NCBI GenBank assembly: GCA_022376465.1
Contig: JACDTU010000006.1
Coordinates: forward strand, 310,001-374,000
Reading direction: 5' to 3'
Length of the DNA: 64,000 nt
Source of the DNA: Cubamyces lactineus
Lineage: Eukaryota > Basidiomycota > Agaricomycetes > Polyporales > Polyporaceae
Shown: piece by piece, positions 34,001 through 43,664 of the stretch
Layout: every line of letters begins with the position of its first letter
Numbering within the stretch: position 1 is the stretch's first letter
Position numbers and translations under genes: made by a program
Notes under the pieces: generated by a model
Told to the model about the DNA's origin: nothing
Databases searched by the model: none
The model's input: the letters and a program-made list of their open reading frames with translations, nothing else

Positions 34001-37000
34001 ACCAACGAAGTATATCCCTTCTCGTTCAGGTAGACAAGCGGCGGCGGACGGTTCTTTCCGAGCTCCTGCCGCAAAGATGAAGGTGTCGAAGAGGCTCCGG
34101 GTAGCGGCGCTGGGGCAGACTTGCAGACACTGCCAAGTATCTCAAAGATAGTCTCCCACCCAACGACCAAGGTGTGCCCCGACGATTGCAGTATCTGATG
34201 GAGTGTCTCGAGACCCATACGTCGAATCTCCACCGTCGTGCTATTGCTGACAGAGGAGTCCGGAATTACTTGCTGCGCAAGAACGTCCAACACTCTACGC
34301 TGCACCTTTGGCTGCAACTCGCCAGTCGTGGATATGTTACGTGGAACGACGACCAGAACGTCATCCAACACACGAGCTGCCTGAGTGCGAATGGTTGGAG
34401 GAGCATGCGGATGACGGACAACGGACAGTAGATGTCCTGTGATAGGATCCCATGCGATGTCAGGGCTTCGGTAGATGAGACGATGTATGTTCAACATCGC
34501 GACTCCTCCCAGCTTGCTGATACCGAAATCTCCCGTGCGCTGGTAAGACGTGTGTGAGAGGAAGGACGGGATCGCGGACAACCAGGTCTTACCAGAGTAC
34601 GTGGTAGATGGATCCCACTGACCCGCCGACGATGTGCGGACTCCACGGGGGGAGAGAGGCCCGGGCTCGACGCAAGCTCATCCGTAGACTCGTTATCTGC
34701 CACAAGCGAGTCTCCCACCTCGGACTGCATCCCAATCATCGCCGCACTCAGCTTGCACAACGCCGTCACGAAGTCGCGGAACGCATTGTCGTCCAGGTTC
34801 TTCGACGCGTCGAAGAGGCGCTGAATGGCGTGCTGTAGGCTCTCGGGATCGAGGTCTGCAAGGAGGGGATGTCTCGCCTGAGTAGACGTCGGCGATTGAC
34901 TCGACCCAGATGCTGCGAGTTGCGGCGTCGACCCGCTCGTAGAGACGCTGCGAGAAGGAGGGAGGCTCCCCGCGCCTGGACCGATTGTGTTGCGTTTGCT
35001 ACTGCCAGGTGGGCGCGCGCCTTTCATTGTGAGGACGTAGTCCGCGTTCTGCAGCGCCTCCAGGATATCGAACCAGCTCTCGCCGAGGCTACCAGCGAGG
35101 AAAAGGGCGCTCGCCACGAGCACCTTCAGACATGCCATATTACGTTCCGACAGCCCCGGGGGTTGCGTGCTCGTCCCGGGTAATGAGACGCCAAAGCTCT
35201 CCGAGATCGCGCTCGCAGCGGTACGCGGCGTACTAGGTTCGGCAGGCACGTACGAGTCCAGGCTCGACACAACGCGCGTAGGGATGGCGAGACGCGCGAG
35301 ACTCGTGAAGAACGCATCGCGCGGCGTCGTGAGGCCCAGCATACCGGACACCGTCGTCAACGCTTGGTAGCTCGCGAGGACGTCGACGAAGAGCTCATCA
35401 GAAAGATTCGTCGATATGAGGAAGGAGAGGGCCGCGAGGAGCGCGGGCCAGCCACTTTCCACCATGTCATGCACCGTGTGCAGCTGTCTTGTTGCGGCGT
35501 CTTCTGGAGGTAGTTTGGACAGATCGAGCGCAGGCGGAGCGCGAATGACAGGTTCTCCCGCCGAGCGTGGTTTCTGTACCATGATGGAGTTATACAGGGG
35601 AGCTGTGAACGTCGCGAAGCCCTCGCAAAGCGACACCAGACACTGCACTCCAAGGAGGTAGAGGTACGCTTCAGGTATAGGGGGCGAGTCCGCTTTGTCT
35701 AGTTGGTCGATGCTGCGAGAGCATGAGATGGGCGCGCGATTAACAGTATGGTGCAACCTACCACTGTAGCTTCATGGCAGAGTTCTGGACGCTCAGGCCT
35801 GCCTCGCTAGTCATCATATTCGCGACGCCCGAGACGGTTGCACTAGCCGCGCTGGCGACCATCCCAGCAACGCCGCCGACATCAAGCCCGTATACGCTCT
35901 CCGTACTCGCACTGGGAGGATGTGTAGAAACACCGACGCCGAACATCTGCTGGCAGACGCCAAGCAGCTGTGGGCGCTCGGTGACCAGCCTCTTCAGGGC
36001 GGTGATGAGTGACGTGAACACTTTGGAGCCGCCTTCCTCCGCGTCATACCGATCCCAGACGCTGCGCATGAGTTCTGCGTCGCTACAGAGCCTACAACCA
36101 AGTGAGTTTCGACGTGTTAGTCGGGATGATTGTGCCCGAACTCACCCGCGCATTATCTCCATGGCGAGGACGCGCATCCACAGCGGGCGAGTCTGATGTC
36201 CTTGTGGACTGTCTGCGGGATCAGCGTCGCTGCTCTCAGCCCCAATAATTCTAATTAGCAGCATCAGGAAGACCTCCGACTCGGTCTTGAGCTCAAGGGA
36301 AAACTGCTTTAGGAGCAAGAATACAACTCGCGTGCAACGCAATGTGAGAGGGAAGTTCGGCCGGTCGGATAGCGACTTGTGCACGAGTGGGCAAAGATGG
36401 TGTTGCAACAGTAGGAGGAGCTCCGCATGCTGATCGTTGTTCAATCATTAGCATATCTGTAACGACAAACTCATGTGCTAACCTTCCGGAACAAATCATG
36501 ATAGTTGGTCAGCACACTCTCGATGAGTTCCAGCGCGAATGTCTTTCTCAGGGACTCGAGATTGAGGAATCGCGGTTGCTCAGAATTGGCGAGCAGACAT
36601 AGATCTTCGAATACCGCGTATGCGTCATGCGCGGAAGGACCGAGCTTCGCAGTAGCACCGTTAGGTAGCACGGCTTCGATCTTATCGCTGTTGGTGAGTT
36701 CGTCGCGGCGGTCTTCGTCCACGACCTTATCCACGACAAACATCACAAGCTGCCGGAGCGTGGCAGCAGCTGTGGACGATACAACGGCGATCCGAGATTC
36801 CTGCAATCTAAAGCACAAGAGCAAGGCCTGTATGTCCATCAATCAACCCTTGTACATACTGAAGGGTTCGCGAACGCACATCACCTAACAGCTGACCATG
36901 CACAGCAGGGAAGTTTGTGATGAGGGAGAGAAGCGTTTGAAGGATGCGCAGTTGAATGTCGACTCCCTGATTCATGCAGTCCCCCATTGTGCTGATGATG

Positions 37001-37677
37001 AGCGGTACCGCAGACTGCGGGACGGCCTTCAACGCGATCAAACGTTGGAGCGACCCAAGAGATATGGCGACGACTTTTGCGTTCTTGGTCGCGCATCCCA
37101 TGAACACGGGTCGGAGTAGGTCGTCCGATTGCGGACCATCTGTGTAGTTGTCGGCATGAACATTTTCCAACATAACGGCAAGATGAGAAGAATAGCTAGT
37201 ATGTTTCATAGTGCTTAACCAACACCATGAGAGTAGTAGAGCCTGCCTCGCTCGGCATATCGAGCCCTGAACCGAACAACATAGAGTGACAGGGTGTCGA
37301 CTGTATCATCTAGCCCGCTGGTGTAGGATTCATGGCGAATGCCTCTCTGAATGTGGAGACGCCGAATCGTCTCGAATACCAGACTGACGGTATATGGCGC
37401 ATGTGGCTGGGACTCGTGAACTCACCAGACGCTAAGTTGGCCGTAGCTTGCTCCGGGGATGAGCGCAGGATTGCCAAAGATTTCTCTGCTGCCTGTGAGG
37501 TTGTATATGCTATGTATTTGAACGATTTATTCAGCGAAGAGGCATACCTCGCGAACATCAGGGTGCTTCCTCCGAGTCTCGCTGGCCAATGACTGTCAGA
37601 GGGTCAGATACGCACCATTCCACCCGTAGATTACCCCCTACCTGAAGTTCGGTAACCAAGAACGCCAGCGAACTCAT
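31079..37677 (-). CDS. MON2: Mon2 homologue, Golgi/endosome trafficking scaffold
   Basis: Sixteen exons close in frame at 1849 aa: 37677-37642, 37592-37548, 37492-37426, 37139-36880, 36827-36483, 36429-36146, 36091-35762, 35712-34593, 34539-33042, 32989-32925, 32869-32573, 32496-32373, 32321-32246, 32187-31784, 31727-31604, 31553-31079. Mon2 is a large HEAT/armadillo-like protein related to Sec7 ArfGEFs but lacking the catalytic Sec7 domain; it acts with Dop1 at Golgi and endosome membranes. Seen here: the N-terminal DCB region (SETRRKHPDVREAAEKSL, then FMGCATKNAKVVAISLGSLQ and ALLLCFRLQESR), the HUS-like region (LHTVHDMVESGWPALLAAL), RTGDFGISKLGGV before NIHRLI, and the C-terminal Mon2 region (MEAVDSIELTAPGV, PDRIEGIWRQVVDTFRGGIL). 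Introns are 49-76 bp except intron 3 (286 bp). The gene converges with the ankyrin gene. Confidence 0.9.
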
Positions 37678-38345
37678 GACAGCTGAGCACCTCTCTTGAT
37701 GCTCCTGAAACGTCTATCGCTTATGACGTTGGGGAAATGTGTGCGCCTTTGAAGCAGCAAGGCCGGGATTACGAGTCGCAGGGTTGAATTGACGCGCAAC
37801 AGAGTGAGATATACAAGCAGCAAAGCAGACACACAGAATAAGCGATGGAGACAGCGTATTAACGACGAGGGGGAGAGTCAAGAGACAAGCCTCCGGAGTC
37901 CGGACTGTCGAGACGCGTCGGGTGTAGAGTTACTTAGAAACTGCGCTTTCGGGCGCTCCGATAATTGCGGAAAGACTGAAGGTGGTAACACGTAGTCAGT
38001 CTAAGTCATTCCTAGTACTACTGCCGAGATTGTAGTTTGGTCCTGCAATTGCCCACGAGGAGTCGCTGACTGTGCTTACAACGACAAGGTGAGAAGCTCG
38101 CAGAGCATCCGATTGTATCAAAGACAACCTCCAACACTCAAGCATGATCATCTCATAGAGCGCCGTTGTGAACCACCCATTGCAAAGTCTTGCGAATTTC
38201 GCCACAAGATATTTCTTCAGGTGATTATACATCATAGAGCTTGTTTTCGTAAATCGCAGCCTACAACAGGATACAGAAATTTGCAAATGATAAACTGGGG
38301 AAAGTCAACGTCAGGTCTATGGTCGGAGGCATAGTCGGGAACCCT
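37678..38345. other. intergenic region
   Basis: About 670 bp upstream of the Mon2 gene and downstream of the first RNase III-like gene. No coding feature recognised. Confidence 0.45.
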
Positions 38346-38904
38346 TCAAAACATGGTGAGGTCCTTGATCCACTTCTTCAGGACGTCATAACCGTATTCA
38401 ACATATACTGCTCCAGCATAGGCGCGGAAGAGACGGTACGCCTCCTGAATAGACGTCGACATACCTCGGTCGTTGAGCACCTCACATACCAAGTAGAGGG
38501 GAGGGGGGACTTACCTCATGGTCGTGCAATATGTTAACATTCCGCGGCCAGCCGCAGACCCTCTCTTTCCAGCGGTAAGCGTTGGTTGACTTCTCCATAA
38601 AACCGTTGATAGTACTGTTGACCAACGTCTAGAGTCCATTATTAATACGTCGCACTCCCCTCAAGAAAGAGCGAGGGTCGAATCGGCACACCTGTAGCTG
38701 CACGGTCTCCACATTCGGCCACTTCTCGTGCATGACGTCCATATAGGCTAGCTCTACCATCGATTGACCAAGGACAGCCAGGCGTTTGCCGTCGCTGAAC
38801 TTATTGGTAGGATCAATCTGCTGGGTTGCGGGTATGCTCGCCGGATGAACGAATATTTCGAGGAGCGCTTCTCCAGGGAGTGCAGGGGCAGTAGGAACGG
38901 CCAT
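38346..38904 (-). CDS. RNase III-fold-like protein, tandem copy 1, catalytically degenerate
   Basis: Three exons (38904-38692, 38628-38515, 38444-38346) give 141 aa. The layout follows a single RNase III domain: LPGEALLEIFVHP (helix 1), KFSDGKRLAVLGQSMVELAY (the signature helix), LVNSTINGFMEKS (helix 4/5 region) and LFRAYAGAVYVEYGYDVL (the helix carrying the second acidic pair). The expected NERLEFLGD signature reads GKRLAVLGQ, so all three of its acidic positions are lost, and the DxxE of the last helix reads RLFR. It should not cleave RNA; a dimerising or RNA-binding role is possible but only inferred. Three further copies with the same exon pattern follow upstream. A TATA box lies about 115 bp before the ATG. 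Confidence 0.75.
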
Positions 38905-39802
38905 CGTTGGTATAACGTGGTGTAAAAGGGTAAGTGAGTAGCTCTGTTGCTAATGAGTTGGGGGAGTTGACGAGGAACAGGGAGGGGTTAGCAAGACATC
39001 GTTGCAGGTTGCTTGGCACTATATATACGCCTTGCTCGTTGCCAGCTGCAGACCAACACCTCCTGCAGTCTTCCAGTATGACCAATCGCAATGCTCTACG
39101 ACGAACCACATACGCAGTAAGTCTCTTGAGATCAGCAGTATTGCGGCCTGCAGCATACTCAGGATATGTCTGCATACGAGGAGCTTCCATCGAACTACTG
39201 CCTGGCACTGAGTTGTGCGCTGATTTCGAGAAGAAGGGCCATGACTCTGACTTACTGCATTACAGATACACCGTAGGTGAAGGAAAGATCCCTAGTAGGT
39301 CTCACGTTAGCATGTCATGGACATGCGGCCTCCAGGGATGGGGACATGGCACCCCGGCCGACAGCACGAGCGGTACATCGTACGTAGCTTCGTTTAAACT
39401 TACCCTGAGCAAATACTTGTTCGCATCCGAGTCAACGACCAAGACAACATTCGCCAGGGTTCGGAGACACCGGCCATGCTTCGAGGTCTGCGTCACTGTC
39501 AATTACAGACTTCAGCAGTATGTGGGCGCAGCAGCAAATTCCGCCACTGCTGTGCACGGCCTTGCAGCGGAAGTCGCCTTGAGAGCCGAGGAATCGGAGA
39601 GCGCCAACGTACAGGTATACTGCACGAACGAAGGCACGGCAGTGTGCGGCTCTCTGCCCTGCCCCGAACGACGTCACTACAACACGTCGCGCTTCTCTGG
39701 AAAACCGATTGCATGGTATATAACTACCCAAACAGCCGGACACATCATATTACTTCTCGGGAACGGATCCCGTGAATCTGGGGCAGGGCGACAGCAGCCC
39801 CT
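38905..39802. other. intergenic region between RNase III-like copies 1 and 2
   Basis: About 900 bp. It contains the copy 1 promoter with its TATA box (39020-39029). A long open frame crosses it on the plus strand (38934-40061) but runs antisense through copy 2 and shows no motif. I found no fifth copy here. Confidence 0.45.
39020..39029 (-). promoter_or_regulatory. TATA box of RNase III-like copy 1
   Basis: An alternating TATATAT sequence about 115 bp upstream of the ATG at 38904. The other three copies have TATA-like elements at nearly the same distance. Confidence 0.5.
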
Positions 39803-40381
39803 CTACACTCGATCAAGCGCCGCGATCCAGTTTCGCAGCGTTTCGTACCCGTACTCAACGTATACTGCCCCAGCGTATGTCCGAAAAAGTCGATGCGCTT
39901 CCTGTTTCCCCGAGGCCTATCAGCGGGCCGTCATGTATCGAGATAACCTGGGGGATGGCGCAGACATACCGCTGGACTATTTCGGTCTACTTGCTGCGGG
40001 CATCCGCGGACCTGGTCCTTCCACTTGTAGGCGTCCGCCGTCCTCTCCATCAGCCCTCTGATTCTGCTGCTGACCAATGTCTATGGATCCCTCGGACCGT
40101 CAACATACGAAGTGTTGTTGTAAATGACTGCCGAACGAGTGGCGCTGGGAAGGACTCACTACGAGCTGCTGCGGAGTGGCCTTCGGCCATCGGGCATTCA
40201 AGACGTCCATGTACGCAGTCTCCACCATCTTGTTTCCCAGATACTCTAACCTGCGCGTATCGCTGAACCTGTTGCTTTCCTCCAGCGGACGGCCCTGAGG
40301 CCATGCGTCGGGATGGACGAACACCTCCAAGCGGGCATCACCGGGCAAATTTGGTGCTGGTGGAACAAGGTTTGCTGCCAT
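39803..40381 (-). CDS. RNase III-fold-like protein, tandem copy 2, catalytically degenerate
   Basis: Three exons (40381-40160, 40080-39970, 39901-39803) give 143 aa, with introns at the same places as in copy 1. Sequence blocks: LPGDARLEVFVHPDAW, RFSDTRRLEYLGNKMVETAY, LVSSRIRGLMERTADAYKW and LFRTYAGAVYVEYGYETL. In the signature helix one acidic residue (E of LEYLG) survives, while the final Asp is Asn and the first Glu is Arg; the second DxxE is RLFR. It is closest to copies 1 and 3 (shared DTRRLEYLG with copy 3, shared AGAVYVEYGY with copy 1). A TATA-like element lies about 110-118 bp upstream. Enzymatic activity is unlikely. Confidence 0.75.
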
Positions 40382-40929
40382 TCACCTGTGGGTGGGATCA
40401 CTTCAATCGTATAGACAAGTGAGTTGATGCGCTGCTAGTGAGTGGCGGGAGGTTGCGGGAGGGAAGACGCAACGGTGAGTGGCTTGCCCCCTTTTTATTG
40501 TCCGGCACCTCCGTCAACAAGACCGTTCCGAAGTTTATGTAGCGCAGCAACTGTAATAAGGCAGCCCCGTGTGAGACACTATGCTGGATTGAAGGCTACG
40601 GTAAGGCTGCAGATGATACTGCCGGTAGAATTAGACGATGTGTGCTGCGGTAATAGGGCTTCCTGCGACTCCGCTGCAGCACACGTCCGGATCATACGTG
40701 CCCGAACTGAGACTCGTTAGCGCGGCTGTTTCTCATCAACTTCAAGGCACCCATTAGAATAGTGAGTGAGCGTTGCGTCTCCTCGATGGCCCAGAGTTGA
40801 CTGATATAGGGTCTCATGCACTACAGGACAACGACCACTGCATTCCCGGAGGCATAAGAGGACTAGCTACACAACAACCACACGCTCTGGACAATCAATA
40901 GCGCAACTCTTAGGTGGGGTTTGTAAAGT
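40382..40929. other. intergenic region between RNase III-like copies 2 and 3
   Basis: About 550 bp with the copy 2 TATA-like element at 40491-40499. No other feature recognised. Confidence 0.45.
40491..40499 (-). promoter_or_regulatory. TATA-like element of RNase III-like copy 2
   Basis: AATAAAAAG on the minus strand, about 110-118 bp upstream of the ATG at 40381. Confidence 0.4.
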
Positions 40930-41475
40930 TCAAAGTACGCTCAGAAGGTCTTTGATCCATTTCTCGAGCGTCTCGAATCCGTATTGGACGCTCACGGCGC
41001 CTGCATAGGTACAGAACAGCGTGCGAGACTCCTAGGAAGCTACGCTCAATCGCCAGTCTCACTATCTTCATACATACAAAACACGCACCTCCGGACTGTT
41101 GGCGTCGAAATCATCCGGGTAGCCATACACCCGTTTGTTCCACTCGTAAGTCGTTCCCGCTTCTTCCATGAGATCGTCGAGTTTCTTCTCAAGAAATTTC
41201 TGAGTACAAATGTCACCGATGATCTTGATCTCGCAGACCTCCTTGGCCATCGAACGCGGGCTCACCTTCAGCTCTTCTCCGCTAGCCGTTACCCAGCGCT
41301 GACGCATGACGTCTATGTATACCGCGTTGGCCATCATCTCACCGAGATATTCCAGACGGCGCGTATCGCTGAACTTGTTCTCCGGATCGGGCTCGCGGTT
41401 GTCAGGATAGACGAAAACCTCGAGCGTAGCGTCGCCGGGCAACACAGGTGCAGGAGGTACGAGTGCGGTGGGCAT
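40930..41475 (-). CDS. RNase III-fold-like protein, tandem copy 3, catalytically degenerate
   Basis: Three exons (41475-41266, 41199-41089, 41031-40930) give 140 aa. Blocks: LPGDATLEVFVYPDN, KFSDTRRLEYLGEMMANAVY, KKLDDLMEEAGTTYEWNKR and LFCTYAGAVSVQYGFETLEK. The signature helix keeps the central Glu and has Glu in place of the final Asp, so it is the least decayed of the four, but the second acidic pair is gone (TLFC). The first intron is 66 bp and open in frame, so a retained-intron isoform with 22 extra residues could be made. The ATG at 41475 matches the start in the other copies. Confidence 0.75.
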
Positions 41476-42337
41476 GTCGACGTATGAGGGCGTTACGGAG
41501 GGTGCTCGAAATTGAGATGTTGCTCTGATGTCGAGGCAGTATACGAGTCGCTGGGAGGCGGCGGTTCGTCCTTGGCTTGGTTGCCGTAGCTTATATACAC
41601 CCACAGCTCTCCATGGGAAACAATCCCTGCGGCTCTTCGGTGAGCAGCATCCCTTGTGGCTTCTACAGTCTCTGTATCCCTCAAAATGCAGTTCATCTTA
41701 CAGCGCGTGGCGAACGTCCTTTCTGCGAGCAGAACCTAAGCTTCGTCTACAGGTACTGAGCATAGCCCCTAGCGTCCTGCTGAGTAGGTGGTGGTGCTGT
41801 CCTCGCTGCAGCTCTAGGACAGTCCTGTGGCAAGACTGCGGCTGGGGCCACTGTTGCCTCGGAGCACCTGCAGGGGGATGGTCTGAGTTGTCTACTAGGA
41901 CTGTGCTGCCTGGGAGAAGATCCGAGATACGAGATTGACTCTGCATACATCGCTCACACCAAAGGTCGCCGCAGGGCCTGCCTTCGGCTCGAGTTTGGTG
42001 CTGCGGTATCCTTCGCTGAAGACGTCTATAATTCTACCAGTCAGAATGCTGTCATCATCGAACTTCCATTCACGCGATTGTCACTCCCTTGCAATCTGCA
42101 AGCGATATTATCCGGGCCCGCCCAGAACGGATTCAGAGGGTGGTGAAGGATTAGTCAAACACCTATTAGGACGGTACGCCATTCCGATTATCGTTCTCGC
42201 CAGGTACTTCAAGTCTCGTGATACATCTAACCAGTCTAACAGAGAATTACTCGAGAGTAATACAACTAATATAATACACCGACATCCAACTTCCCATACA
42301 AGCTCTGCGAGGGATGTCCATATCCGCGTGCAAACGC
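41476..42337. other. intergenic region between RNase III-like copies 3 and 4
   Basis: About 860 bp. It carries the copy 3 TATA box at 41590-41597 and otherwise nothing I recognise. Confidence 0.45.
41590..41597 (-). promoter_or_regulatory. TATA box of RNase III-like copy 3
   Basis: GTATATAA on the minus strand about 115-122 bp upstream of the ATG at 41475. Confidence 0.5.
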
Positions 42338-42900
42338 TCAGTCAGCGCTATAGAACTCTAGCAACGCGATCATCCATTCTTGAAGCCTGGAAAAGGCGTC
42401 ATGATACTGGACGCTGACTGCGCCGACGTAAGTGAAGAACAGTCGTCGATCTTCCTACGAGCTTTTCAGTACACTATGGTGAGTACAGATTTGCCACTCT
42501 GACACACCTGTGGGGTATTCCCATTGACACCTTGAGGGTAGCATAAATGGTGCCCCCATTGGTACGTTCTCGCCGTCCTCTCCGCGAAGCGTAAGAAAGT
42601 GCAATCAAAGTAGGTCTGCGAGTTCGTAACGCGGAAGCTCCCGTCAGCTCAAACTGGGATAGCAGGCAGCATCCGTTCCCGAGTTACTCAACGAACCTGG
42701 ATTTGGGCGGCGTCTTTGCCTCGCATGCGGTCGCCCACGATGCACAGGTACACCGTTTCCGCCATCTTTTGTCCAAAGAAGGCGAGCCTCTGGGCATTAC
42801 TGAACCGGTTGTGCTGGTCCACGGGGCGGTTCGGATCGGGGTAGAGGAAGACCTCGCGAAGAGCCTCCGCGGGAAGCTGGGGAGCATGCGGCAAGGACAT
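42338..42900 (-). CDS. RNase III-fold-like protein, tandem copy 4, catalytically degenerate
   Basis: Three exons (42900-42697, 42615-42508, 42454-42338) give 142 aa with the same intron positions as copies 1-3. Blocks: LPAEALREVFLYPDPN, RFSNAQRLAFFGQKMAETVY, FLRFAERTARTYQWGH and LFFTYVGAVSVQYHDAFSRL. It is the most divergent copy: all acidic positions of the signature (AQRLAFFGQ) and of the last helix (RLFF) are replaced. The last exon is longer than in the other copies. The ATG is preceded by a TATA-like element about 105 bp upstream. Confidence 0.7.
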
Positions 42901-43664
42901 TCTGTCTCGGGATGGTATGTAGTGTAGTGCGGAGTTGCGGTGAGAGATGTCGAGATTGGGGCGCGGTGGACGAGGAACATCTGTTCACCCCGCATCGTCG
43001 TCTTTTATTGCTCGCTGAGCTCCGTCTGAGAAGTGCTGTAGCCTGTAGCTATAGGTGCCGCAGGGACCAGCGAGAGGATAGTCAAACCCGGCGAGGACCG
43101 TCCTCTACGGTGCACAGTCTGCAACATGCAGTACGGACATTACCTCCAGCAGCAGCCTGTCAGACTTTGCATCGCAGCAGCAGCGACCAGTAGTTTGTGC
43201 ATCACACAGCGTACTCGGAGGTGAAGGGGGCTGCAGTGTCGATCAAGAGCGAGGGAGCTGCTGCGCTGCAGCGAGCGATCGTTCGACGCGAGGTAAGTTG
43301 CTTGCCATCTATGCGAGTGTGGGCGCGTGACTACGGGCGCGTCCGCAGTGCGTCCCAGAACCACACTGAGGGACTCGGAGCGGCGAACAGCAGCAGCAGG
43401 CTCTAGAGCGAGCTGCGAGCGCGTTCATCTAGAAGCATTTCGAGGACGGCAGCGCGTGAAGATAATAAATTAAGCAAATGGTGAGATACTAGTCTAAATA
43501 TGCAATCGTGCGAGGGGGTATAACGAATCCGGTGTGCGTACGGATGAGCAGAGGTAGAGGGGGCGGTGGTTGGTGTACATCTAGAGGATTAGAAAGGCTT
43601 GCTAGTGATACATTCGAAATGTCCTGTTTTGGATGGGGGAGCGCTGACCGAGGGCGGTCCGAAA
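42901..43664. other. intergenic region
   Basis: About 760 bp between RNase III-like copy 4 and the mannosyltransferase stop codon. Apart from the copy 4 TATA-like element nothing is recognised. Confidence 0.45.
43002..43009 (-). promoter_or_regulatory. TATA-like element of RNase III-like copy 4
   Basis: AATAAAAG on the minus strand about 102-109 bp before the ATG at 42900. Confidence 0.4.

Noticed and set aside
38934..40061. 375-codon open frame on the plus strand
   Set aside because: It runs antisense through RNase III-like copy 2 and its promoter, and shows no domain.
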